Below, piece after piece: positions 25,686-32,918 of a stretch of 64,000 bases of DNA. This DNA is from Trabulsiella odontotermitis (GTDB lineage Bacteria > Pseudomonadota > Gammaproteobacteria > Enterobacterales > Enterobacteriaceae): contig NZ_CP125781.1 in assembly GCF_030053895.1 (NCBI RefSeq), positions 4,030,001 to 4,094,000 of the forward strand. The letters are read 5' to 3'. Every line of letters begins with the position of its first letter. Position 1 is the first letter of the stretch. The notes beneath the pieces were generated by a model. It saw only the letters and a list, made by a program, of their open reading frames with translations, did no database searches and was not told the origin of the DNA. A program made the translations under genes and the position numbers.

Positions 25686-25771
25686 TACCGCTCCGTTAAT
25701 CACTCGTCTTACCCCGTTAATGTCTCTGAGATAAAAGTAGCGTTGGGCAACCGGAGTTTGTAGACAGTTGT

Positions 25772-25791
25772 TTTCCACTTCGAAGTGGAAA
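25772..25791 (-). promoter_or_regulatory. Perfect 20-bp palindrome, candidate operator of the cassette
   Basis: TTTCCACTTCGAAGTGGAAA is a perfect 20-bp palindrome about 87 bp upstream of the PRD gene start. Such symmetry is typical of a dimeric regulator site. The BglG/MtlR-type protein encoded at the operon end is the obvious candidate to bind it; this is inferred. Confidence 0.65.
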
Positions 25792-25855
25792 GGAAACAGG
25801 CAGCAGTGATCTGTGCCACATTATTGCGGTGAATAAGTTCAATTGACTGGAATTA

Positions 25856-25871
25856 CGTGATGAATATCACA
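25856..25871 (-). promoter_or_regulatory. Candidate CRP-cAMP site
   Basis: Minus strand TGTGA-TATTCA-TCACG matches the CRP consensus TGTGA-N6-TCACA at nine of ten conserved bases. It lies about 65 bp upstream of the 20-bp palindrome and would place the cassette under catabolite control. Confidence 0.65.
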
Positions 25872-25984
25872 GGGATTGGTGGCAAATCATGGCGCACGAT
25901 AGAGAAAAACCTTGCGAGGCTTCTCGTAAAAATGTGATGTCGATAAGGTTTGCTTATGAAAAATCGCTAAGATGCTTGCGGGTG

Positions 25985-26052
25985 CTTGAGACTTTCCGTC
26001 TCAGGCATGGGACGGAAAGTGGAAAGCCCCACCTGACTATAAATCAAGGTTG
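25985..26052 (+). other. 5' remnant of a hok mRNA leader / sok antisense locus
   Basis: The text GCTTGAGACTTTCCGTCTCAGG corresponds to the hok leader of R1-type loci (GCTTGAGGCTTTCTGCCTCA). ACTTTCCGTC (25991-26000) and GACGGAAAGT (26011-26020) form a perfect hairpin at the place of the Sok terminator stem. GCCCCACCT (26026-26034) would pair with AGGTGGGGC on the far side of IS150 (27496-27504). The leader is therefore split from hok by the insertion. Confidence 0.72.
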
Positions 26053-26099
26053 TGTACTGCACCCATTTTGTTGGACGATGAAATGGAATAGTCCCTGAT

Positions 26100-26621
26100 A
26101 TGTCAAAGCCAAAATACCCCTTCGAAAAGCGCCTTGAAGTCGTGAATCACTACTTCACAACTGATGATGGTTACAGGATCATCTCTGCACGTTTTGGTGT
26201 GCCTCGAACCCAGGTCAGGACGTGGGTTGCCCTCTATGAAAAACATGGAGAAAAAGGTTTAATTCCCAAACCTAAAGGCGTTAGTGCTGATCCAGAGTTG
26301 CGCATTAAGGTCGTGAAAGCCGTGACCGAGCAGCAGATGTCCCTCAATCAGGCTGCTGCTCACTTTATGCTTGCTGGTAGTGGTTCTGTAGCCAAGTGGC
26401 TGAAAGTCTATGAGGAGCACGGAGAAGCTGGTTTACGCGCACTCAAGATCGGCACCAAAAGAAACATTACAATGTCAGTTGATCCAGAAAAAGCGGCGTT
26501 AGCATTGGAGCTGTCGAAAGACCGACGTATTGAGGATCTTGAAAGACAAGTTCGATTCCTTGAAATGCGGCTTACGTATCTAAAAAAGCTGAAAGCCTTA
26601 GCTCATCCCGCGAAAAAGTGA
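26100..26621 (+). CDS. insJ: IS150 OrfA, DNA-binding protein InsJ
   Basis: A 173-residue protein with two helix-turn-helix regions and a C-terminal leucine-zipper-like helix (RRIEDLERQVRFLEMRL). It differs by only a few residues from E. coli InsJ. Near its end lies the slippery heptamer A-AAA-AAG (26582-26588), where a -1 frameshift fuses OrfA to OrfB to make the active transposase. Confidence 0.96.
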   Translation: MSKPKYPFEKRLEVVNHYFTTDDGYRIISARFGVPRTQVRTWVALYEKHGEKGLIPKPKGVSADPELRIKVVKAVTEQQMSLNQAAAHFMLAGSGSVAKWLKVYEEHGEAGLRALKIGTKRNITMSVDPEKAALALELSKDRRIEDLERQVRFLEMRLTYLKKLKALAHPAKK

Positions 26622-27469
26622 AAGTACTCAACGAGCTAAGGCAGTTTTACCCTCTTGATGAGCTTCTCAAGGCAGCGGAGATACCGCGCAGTACGTTTTA
26701 TTACCATCTAAAGGCTCTCAGCAAGCCTGATAAGTATGCGGATGTTAAAAAGCGTATTGGTGAGATTTATCACGAGAATAAAGGTCGTTACGGATACCGT
26801 AGGGTAACGTTGTCTCTCCATCGAGACGGGGAACGGATTAACCATAAAGCCGTTCAGCGCCTGATGGGAACCCTCTCGCTTAAGGCAGCGATTAAGGTCA
26901 AGCGATACAGCTCCTACAGAGGAGAGGTAGGGCAAACCGCCCCCAATGTTCTCCAAAGGGATTTCAAGGCTACACGGCCAAACGAGAAGTGGGTTACCGA
27001 CGTTACTGAATTTGCAGTCAATGGGCGAAAGCTGTATTTGTCTCCAGTAATAGATCTCTTCAACAACGAAGTTATTTCTTACAGCCTGTCGGAAAGACCT
27101 GTGATGAACATGGTCGAGAATATGCTCGATCAGGCATTCAAAAAGCTTAAGCCTCACGAGCATCCTATTCTGCACTCTGACCAGGGATGGCAGTATCGTA
27201 TGAGAAGGTATCAAAACATCCTTAAAGAACAAGGCATTACACAGAGCATGTCCAGAAAAGGCAATTGTCTGGATAATGCAGTCGTGGAATGTTTCTTTGG
27301 AACCTTAAAGTCGGAGTGTTTTTATCTTGACGAGTTCAGTAATATAAGCGAACTGAAGGATGCTGTTACGGAATATATTGACTACTACAACAGCAGAAGA
27401 ATTAGCCTGAAATTAAAAGGTCTGAGTCCAATTGAATATCGAACCCAGACCTATGTGCCTCGTGTTTAA
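26618..27469 (+). CDS. insK: IS150 OrfB, transposase InsK
   Basis: A 283-residue DDE transposase of the rve integrase fold. The catalytic residues are Asp in WVTDVTEF, Asp in LHSDQGWQY and Glu in NAVVECFFG with the following Lys/Arg region. It overlaps insJ by 4 bases and in IS150 is made mostly as an InsJ-InsK frameshift fusion. No inactivating change is seen. Confidence 0.96.
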   Translation: MKVLNELRQFYPLDELLKAAEIPRSTFYYHLKALSKPDKYADVKKRIGEIYHENKGRYGYRRVTLSLHRDGERINHKAVQRLMGTLSLKAAIKVKRYSSYRGEVGQTAPNVLQRDFKATRPNEKWVTDVTEFAVNGRKLYLSPVIDLFNNEVISYSLSERPVMNMVENMLDQAFKKLKPHEHPILHSDQGWQYRMRRYQNILKEQGITQSMSRKGNCLDNAVVECFFGTLKSECFYLDEFSNISELKDAVTEYIDYYNSRRISLKLKGLSPIEYRTQTYVPRV

Positions 27470-27565
27470 CTGTCCAACTTTTTGGGGTCAGTACAAGGTG
27501 GGGCCCTAAACTTCACGTCGCACCGTGGAGGTTAGTGCCTTACCTGCAGAAGCAAGGAGGCATCC

Positions 27566-27721
27566 ATGAAACGACCGCAACCAATTATACGGGCGCTGCT
27601 GATAATTGCCATAACAATCATCGCAGTGACTCTGATTACCCGGCGATCGCTTTGCGAAATTCGATATCGCAACGGTTCGCAGGAAGTTGCAGCACGTCTG
27701 GATTGCAAATCTGACAAGTAA
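27566..27721 (+). CDS. Hok/Gef-family type I toxin
   Basis: A 51-residue membrane toxin. It has a hydrophobic helix (IRALLIIAITIIAVTLI) followed by the Hok signature TRRSLCEIRYRNGSQEVAA, including the conserved Cys. Hok proteins depolarise the inner membrane. AAGGAGG lies 5 bp before the ATG. In the +2 frame a mok-like frame overlaps, ending at 27714 with SISQRFAGSCS like the R1 Mok tail. It is open back to the IS150 junction, but its start has been lost. The gene is too short for ordinary ORF calling. The toxin frame is intact while its leader is disrupted. Confidence 0.88.
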   Translation: MKRPQPIIRALLIIAITIIAVTLITRRSLCEIRYRNGSQEVAARLDCKSDK

Positions 27722-27731
27722 GGAGCTATAC

Positions 27732-27756
27732 CGGGGGGAGTTCCGAACTCCCCCCG
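27732..27756. terminator. Long hairpin after hok
   Basis: CGGGGGGAGTT pairs perfectly with AACTCCCCCCG (27732-27742 with 27746-27756), 10 bp past the hok stop. No T-run follows, so it may be an RNA-stabilising 3' stem rather than a strong terminator. Confidence 0.6.
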
Positions 27757-27793
27757 CCCCACACAATGAGGGCGTAAGGCTCAAGCACCTATT

Positions 27794-28183
27794 TTAACGA
27801 TACTTTTTGTGATAGGTATTGCGCGTTGTCACAAAGCCGTCAGCCGCAGCCTGCGCCTCTTTGACTTTACCTTCGTTCGCCAGCTTCAGCGCACCGTCGA
27901 TTTGCCCGACCAGCGTATCCAGGCCGTGGCGGAAATCTTTCATCTCAGCGCTGTCTGCCGCTTTACCTTCCAGCTTCGGCGGCGTCTGTTTCTGCGCATC
28001 CAGTGCGGCGGCGCGCATTTTACTCAGCGCGTCCTTCATGTCTGCGGCGTTATCGGTCTTCTGAACAATTTTCAGGTTTGCGTTGAGGGTATCCATATCG
28101 TCTTCAAGATCGGCGGCAAAAACGTTTGCCGAACTGAGGACAAGGGAAGACACCGCTAACATCGCGAGGAGTTTTTTACGCAT
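27794..28183 (-). CDS. cybC: Soluble cytochrome b562, intact
   Basis: A 129-residue periplasmic four-helix haem protein. A signal peptide ends at VFAA, giving mature ADLEDDMDTL. Haem ligands are the Met near mature position 7 (DDMDTL) and the His of RNTYHKKYR at the C-terminus. E. coli K-12 carries a truncated copy lacking part of the signal region; here the gene is complete with GGAAG upstream. It follows pmbA as in E. coli. Its physiological electron partner is unknown. Confidence 0.95.
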   Translation of the reverse strand: MRKKLLAMLAVSSLVLSSANVFAADLEDDMDTLNANLKIVQKTDNAADMKDALSKMRAAALDAQKQTPPKLEGKAADSAEMKDFRHGLDTLVGQIDGALKLANEGKVKEAQAAADGFVTTRNTYHKKYR

Positions 28184-28237
28184 TGCTCACTTCCTTTTTT
28201 GTTATTAACGGCGCGGCAGGTCGCGCCAACAAGTGAA

Positions 28238-29590
28238 TCATTGCCCGGCGATTTTCATCTCCGGTAACAGCACGGAACCACACTGTATATTGCTACGTGT
28301 TTCAATATCGTCGGCGATGGTGACAATATTACGCCACATGTCTTTCAGGTTTCCGGCAATGGTGATTTCACTCACCGGGTACTGAATTACGCCATTCTCG
28401 ACCCAAAAACCTGAAGCACCGCGCGAATAATCCCCCGTTACGCCACTGACACCCTGCCCCATCAGCTCGGTCACCACAAGACCCGTGCCCATTTCTTTTA
28501 GCAACTTTTCAAAACTCAGGCCGCGCCCGGCAATGCGCCAGTTGTGAATACCGCCTGCGTGCCCGGTACTTCTGAGGCCCAGTTTGCGGGCTGAATAATT
28601 GGTCAGTAGCCATTGGGTGAGAATGCCGTCTTTAATAATATCGCGGCGCTCCGTGCGTACACCTTCGCTGTCGAACGGCGTCGAGGCCAGCCCTTTACGC
28701 AGATGTGGATGTTCCTCGATGGTCAGCCACTCCGGCAGGATCTGTTTGCCAAGGGAATCCAGCAGGAACGTGGATTTGCGGTACACCGCACCACCGGCAA
28801 TCGCGCCGACCAGGTGACCGAACAGCCCGGTCGCCACTTCGTGGGCGAAAATCACCGGCGCTTTCATGGTCGACAATTTACGTGGCGCGAGGCGAGCCAG
28901 AGTGCGGCGCGCGCATTCTTCACCAACCCATTCCGGTGATTGCAGATCCTCAATCGCCCGGCCGATGGTATAGGCGTAATCGCGTTCCATTTCACCGTTT
29001 TCTTCCGCAATCACGCAGCTGGAAAGCGAGTGGCGGGTCGAGCAGTAGCTTTGCAGCATGCCGTGACTGTTGCCGAACACTTTGATGCCATAGTGGCTGT
29101 TAAAACTGCCGCCTTCGGTGTTGGTAATGCGCTTATCGGCCTTGAGGGCGATTTGTTCGGCACGTGCCGCCAGCTCGATGGCTTCGTCGGGTGAAACTTC
29201 TGTCGGGTGGAAGAGATCCAAATCCGGCGCGTCAAAGGCCAGCAGGTCTTTATCTGCCACCCCGGCGTAAGGATCGGCAGACGTGTAGCTGGCGATATCC
29301 AGCGCCGCCTGCACAGTGCGGGCAATCGCCTGCGGGCTTAAATCAGTCGACGAGGCACTGCCTTTGCGATTCTGGTGATACACCGTAATGCCGAGCGCGC
29401 CGTCGCTATTGAATTCGACATTCTCCACTTCACCGTAACGCGTGCTGACGCCAATACCGGTGGTTTTCGACACCGAAACTTCAGCGCCATCTGACTTGCC
29501 TGACGCCAGTTCCAGCGCGGTAGAGACCGCTTCTTCCAGTGCTTTACGCTGCTCTGCAACTTGAGTGATTACTTTCATCGTCAATGCCAT
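28238..29590 (-). CDS. pmbA: Metalloprotease subunit PmbA/TldE
   Basis: A 450-residue protein that with TldD forms a heterodimeric zinc protease. It matures microcin B17 and degrades CcdA in E. coli. PmbA is the non-metal partner. Sequence and length match E. coli PmbA throughout (for example CGSVLLPEMKIAGQ at the C-terminus). It is divergent from yjgA with 95 bp between them. Confidence 0.97.
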   Translation of the reverse strand: MALTMKVITQVAEQRKALEEAVSTALELASGKSDGAEVSVSKTTGIGVSTRYGEVENVEFNSDGALGITVYHQNRKGSASSTDLSPQAIARTVQAALDIASYTSADPYAGVADKDLLAFDAPDLDLFHPTEVSPDEAIELAARAEQIALKADKRITNTEGGSFNSHYGIKVFGNSHGMLQSYCSTRHSLSSCVIAEENGEMERDYAYTIGRAIEDLQSPEWVGEECARRTLARLAPRKLSTMKAPVIFAHEVATGLFGHLVGAIAGGAVYRKSTFLLDSLGKQILPEWLTIEEHPHLRKGLASTPFDSEGVRTERRDIIKDGILTQWLLTNYSARKLGLRSTGHAGGIHNWRIAGRGLSFEKLLKEMGTGLVVTELMGQGVSGVTGDYSRGASGFWVENGVIQYPVSEITIAGNLKDMWRNIVTIADDIETRSNIQCGSVLLPEMKIAGQ

Positions 29591-29685
29591 AATGTAAAGA
29601 GAGTTTCAATGAAGTCTAACAGAGAACCGTTTTCCAGTGCGCGCCTTAACTGGTAACATGTGCCTCTTTTTTTAAGGAGCCTGAG

Positions 29686-30237
29686 ATGACCAAGCAGCCC
29701 AAAGACTGGCTCGACGATGTTCCCGGTGATGACATCGAGGATGAAGATGATGAAATCATCTGGGTCAGTAAAAGTGAAATTAAACGCGACGCCGAAGAGT
29801 TAAAACAGCTTGGCGCGGAAATGGTCGATCTGGGGAAAAACGCGCTGGATAAAATCCCGCTCGACCAGGATCTCCGTGACGCCATTGAGCTGGCACAGCG
29901 TATCAAGAAAGAAGGTCGCCGCCGTCAGCTACAGCTGATTGGCAAACTGCTGCGTCAACGCGATGTCGATCCGATTCGCCAGGCACTGGATAAGCTGAAA
30001 AACCGTCACAACCAGCAGGTTGTGCTGTTTCACAAGCTGGAGCAACTGCGCGATCGCCTGATCGACGAAGGCGACGATGCCATGACCGACGTGCTGAATC
30101 TGTGGCCGGATGCCGATCGCCAGCAGATGCGTACGCTTATCCGCAATGCGAAGAAAGAGAAAGAAGGGAATAAGCCGCCGAAATCTGCGCGCCTGATATT
30201 CCAGTATCTGCGCGAACTGGCAGAAAACGAGCAGTAA
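29686..30237 (+). CDS. darP: Ribosome-associated protein DarP (YjgA)
   Basis: A 183-residue protein associated with late 50S assembly intermediates. It has an acidic N-terminus (DDIEDEDDEIIW) and a helical basic body (RRRQLQLIGKLLR). It starts behind AAGGAGCCTGAG and is divergent from pmbA. A REP element follows its stop. Also named yjgA. Confidence 0.96.
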   Translation: MTKQPKDWLDDVPGDDIEDEDDEIIWVSKSEIKRDAEELKQLGAEMVDLGKNALDKIPLDQDLRDAIELAQRIKKEGRRRQLQLIGKLLRQRDVDPIRQALDKLKNRHNQQVVLFHKLEQLRDRLIDEGDDAMTDVLNLWPDADRQQMRTLIRNAKKEKEGNKPPKSARLIFQYLRELAENEQ

Positions 30238-30243
30238 CCGTTT

Positions 30244-30310
30244 TGCCGGATGGCGCTGCGCTTATCCGGCCTACAGAATCGTAGGCCCGGTAAGCAATGC
30301 GCCACCGGGC
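30244..30310. repeat. REP/BIME element
   Basis: GCCGGATGGCGCTGCGCTTA with facing GGCCCGGTAAGC...GCCACCGGGC forms a paired REP element between convergent yjgA and mpl. Confidence 0.88.
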
Positions 30311-30316
30311 AATAAA

Positions 30317-31693
30317 CTACTCTTCTACCGCGTCCGCTTTTTTCGCCAGACCGTCCAGCAGTTTCTGATGGATCCCACCAAACCCGCCGTTGCTCATTAC
30401 CAGAATGTGATCGCCTGGCTGCGCGGATTTGACAATCATCTCCACCAGCGCATCGACGTCCGCACTCCAGAAAGCCGGCTGGATGCAGGCTTCCGCCACT
30501 TCCGCCACCTGCCAGGGAATATGCTGCGGCTGGAGCAGATACACTTCATCCGCACGCCCCAGCGACGGCGCCAGATCGTTTTTGCTGATGCCCATTTTCA
30601 TGGTGTTGGAGCGTGGTTCCAGCACCGCGATAATGCGCGCCGTGCCGCCCACTTTGCCGCGCAGCGCCTGCAACGTGGCGAGGATCGCTGTCGGGTGATG
30701 CGCGAAATCGTCATACACGCAAACACCATTCGCTTCACCACGCAGTTCAAGACGGCGACGGGCGTTGATAAACGATCCCAGCGCATTCGCGGCATCGGCA
30801 GGCGTGACGCCCACATGACGCGCGGCGGCAATCGCCATCAGGCCGTTATTCATGTTGTGTTCGCCAACCAGCGCCCACTTCACCTGACCGACAACCTCGC
30901 CATCCAGCAGCACTTCCCATTCAGAGGCGTCTGCGTTCAGCTTCTTCGCCTGCCAGTGCCCCTGCTCGCCCACCAGTTCCTGCTCGCTCCAGCAGCCCAT
31001 CGTCATCACCTGTTTCAGGTTAATGTCATTTTCCGGCAGGATAATACGGCCCTGACCCGGCACGATGCGCACCAGATGGTGGAACTGCTTCTGAATCGCT
31101 TTCAGGTCGTCAAAGATGTCCGCGTGGTCAAACTCAAGGTTGTTGAGCACCAGCGTACGCGGGCAGTAATGAACGAATTTGGAGCGCTTGTCGAAGAAGG
31201 CGCAGTCATATTCATCGGCTTCGATGACAAAGAACGGGCTGTCACCGAGACGGGCAGATACATCGAAATTGCCCGGCACGCCGCCGATCACAAAGCCTGG
31301 CTTGTAGCCGCAGACGTCTAAGATCCAGGTCGCCATTCCAGCGGTGGTGGTTTTGCCGTGAGTACCGGCAATCGCCAGCACCCAACGGTCGCGCAGCACG
31401 AAATCATGCAGCCACTGCGGACCGGACATGTACGGAATATTCTTCTCCAGCACCGCTTCCACGCACGGGTTGCCGCGCGTCATAGCATTGCCGATGATCA
31501 CCAGATCCGGCTGCGGATCAAGCTGTGCAGGATCATAACCCTGAATTAAATCAATACCTTGTTTTTCCAGTAACGTGCTCATTGGCGGATACACGTTGGC
31601 GTCCGAACCCGTCACGTCGTGGCCCAGGGTGCGCGCCAGCATCGCCAGCCCGCCCATGAAAGTGCCACAAATTCCTAAAATATGAATGCGCAT
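30317..31693 (-). CDS. mpl: UDP-MurNAc-tripeptide ligase Mpl
   Basis: A 458-residue cytoplasmic Mur ligase that recycles murein tripeptide by joining it to UDP-MurNAc. The N-terminus HILGICGTFMGGLA is the Rossmann nucleotide fold, the ATP loop is GTHGKTTTAGM, and DEYDCAFFDKRSKF and FAHHPTA are Mur-ligase motifs. Length and sequence match E. coli Mpl. It is divergent from fbp. Confidence 0.97.
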   Translation of the reverse strand: MRIHILGICGTFMGGLAMLARTLGHDVTGSDANVYPPMSTLLEKQGIDLIQGYDPAQLDPQPDLVIIGNAMTRGNPCVEAVLEKNIPYMSGPQWLHDFVLRDRWVLAIAGTHGKTTTAGMATWILDVCGYKPGFVIGGVPGNFDVSARLGDSPFFVIEADEYDCAFFDKRSKFVHYCPRTLVLNNLEFDHADIFDDLKAIQKQFHHLVRIVPGQGRIILPENDINLKQVMTMGCWSEQELVGEQGHWQAKKLNADASEWEVLLDGEVVGQVKWALVGEHNMNNGLMAIAAARHVGVTPADAANALGSFINARRRLELRGEANGVCVYDDFAHHPTAILATLQALRGKVGGTARIIAVLEPRSNTMKMGISKNDLAPSLGRADEVYLLQPQHIPWQVAEVAEACIQPAFWSADVDALVEMIVKSAQPGDHILVMSNGGFGGIHQKLLDGLAKKADAVEE

Positions 31694-31868
31694 ACGTTAC
31701 GTCCTTTCTTTTCGCTGGCGCGTATTTTACTCATATGTTCGACGGCAGCGAAACGCATTTCAGTTAAATCCGTATTTTGCTGGCGCGATTCACCTGTGCG
31801 CTACTATTTGAATCTTTGTTAAGATTGTTGCGGTCGCTTTACTCCACATAAAATGCAGGGAAAGTGTT

Positions 31869-32867
31869 ATGAAAACGTTAGGTGAATTTATTGTCGAAAA
31901 GCAGCACGAGTTTTCTCATGCTACCGGTGAGCTCACTGCTTTGCTGTCGGCAATAAAACTGGGCGCCAAAATTATCCACCGCGATATCAATAAGGCCGGT
32001 CTGGTCGATATCCTGGGTGCCAGCGGTGCTGAGAACGTGCAGGGCGAGGTTCAGCAGAAGCTCGATCTGTTCGCGAACGAAAAACTGAAAGCTGCACTTA
32101 AGGCGCGCGACATCGTCGCGGGTATCGCGTCGGAAGAAGAAGACGAGATCGTCGTCTTTGAAGGCTGTGAGCATGCGAAGTACGTCGTGCTGATGGATCC
32201 GCTGGATGGCTCATCCAACATTGATGTTAACGTTTCTGTTGGCACCATTTTTTCAATCTACCGCCGCGTGACGCCGGTAGGCACCCCGGTTACCGAAGAG
32301 GATTTCCTGCAGCCGGGCAACAAACAGGTTGCTGCCGGATATGTGGTTTACGGCTCCTCCACTATGCTGGTGTACACCACCGGTTGCGGTGTTCACGCCT
32401 TTACCTATGATCCGTCGCTGGGGGTGTTTTGCCTGAGCCAGGAACGCATGCGCTTCCCGGAAAAAGGCAACACTTACTCCATCAACGAAGGCAACTACAT
32501 TAAATTCCCGATGGGTGTGAAGAAGTACATCAAGTTCTGTCAGGAAGAAGATAAGGCAACCCAGCGTCCGTATACGTCACGTTATATCGGTTCTCTGGTG
32601 GCTGATTTTCACCGTAACCTGCTGAAAGGCGGGATTTATCTCTACCCGAGCACGGCCAGCCACCCGCAAGGTAAACTGCGTCTGCTGTATGAGTGCAACC
32701 CGATGGCCTTCCTCGCCGAGCAGGCGGGCGGTAAAGCCAGCGACGGTAAAGGGCGTATTCTGGATATTATCCCGGACAGCCTGCACCAACGCCGTCCGTT
32801 CTTCGTCGGCACCAATCATATGGTGGAAGATGTCGAGCGCTTTATTCGCGAGTTCCCGGACGCGTAA
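31869..32867 (+). CDS. fbp: Class I fructose-1,6-bisphosphatase
   Basis: A 332-residue gluconeogenic phosphatase converting fructose-1,6-bisphosphate to fructose-6-phosphate. The metal-binding signature DPLDGSSNIDVN is present, with SEEED upstream, and the C-terminal GGKASDG motif. Length equals E. coli Fbp. It is inhibited by AMP in E. coli. A dyad terminator follows. Confidence 0.98.
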   Translation: MKTLGEFIVEKQHEFSHATGELTALLSAIKLGAKIIHRDINKAGLVDILGASGAENVQGEVQQKLDLFANEKLKAALKARDIVAGIASEEEDEIVVFEGCEHAKYVVLMDPLDGSSNIDVNVSVGTIFSIYRRVTPVGTPVTEEDFLQPGNKQVAAGYVVYGSSTMLVYTTGCGVHAFTYDPSLGVFCLSQERMRFPEKGNTYSINEGNYIKFPMGVKKYIKFCQEEDKATQRPYTSRYIGSLVADFHRNLLKGGIYLYPSTASHPQGKLRLLYECNPMAFLAEQAGGKASDGKGRILDIIPDSLHQRRPFFVGTNHMVEDVERFIREFPDA

Positions 32868-32880
32868 TGTCTGCGTTTCT

Positions 32881-32907
32881 GACCCTCTTCCCGGTGGGGA
32901 GAGGGTC
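32881..32907 (+). terminator. Hairpin after fbp
   Basis: GACCCTCTTCCC faces GGGGAGAGGGTC around a GT loop, 14 bp past the fbp stop. No T-run follows. It shares the CCCTCTCCC/GGGAGAGGG core with hairpins near 20130 and 38180. Confidence 0.55.
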
Positions 32908-32918
32908 AGTGTGGCGCA

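Larger units (their letters stand above)
26053..27495 (+). mobile_element. IS150 (IS3 family), complete
   Basis: The element spans 1443 bp, the known length of IS150. Its left end TGTACTGCACCC and right end (inverted) TGTACTGACCCC are the IS150 termini. InsJ and InsK are both intact and near-identical to those of E. coli K-12. Pre-insertion sequence can be rebuilt as CAAGGTGGGG. AGGT sits 2 bp before the left end and directly after the right end, suggesting a 4-bp target duplication plus two extra bases (TG) at the left junction. Confidence 0.95.

Noticed and set aside
25801..25818. Sigma-54 promoter candidate TGGCAC...CTGCTG on the minus strand upstream of the PRD gene
   Set aside because: The GG and GC doublets are one base too far apart for -24/-12 spacing, and no sigma-54 activator is encoded here.
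25889..26098. 69-codon open frame spanning the hok leader and IS150 left end
   Set aside because: It crosses the IS junction, has no ribosome site, and shows no coding-like composition.
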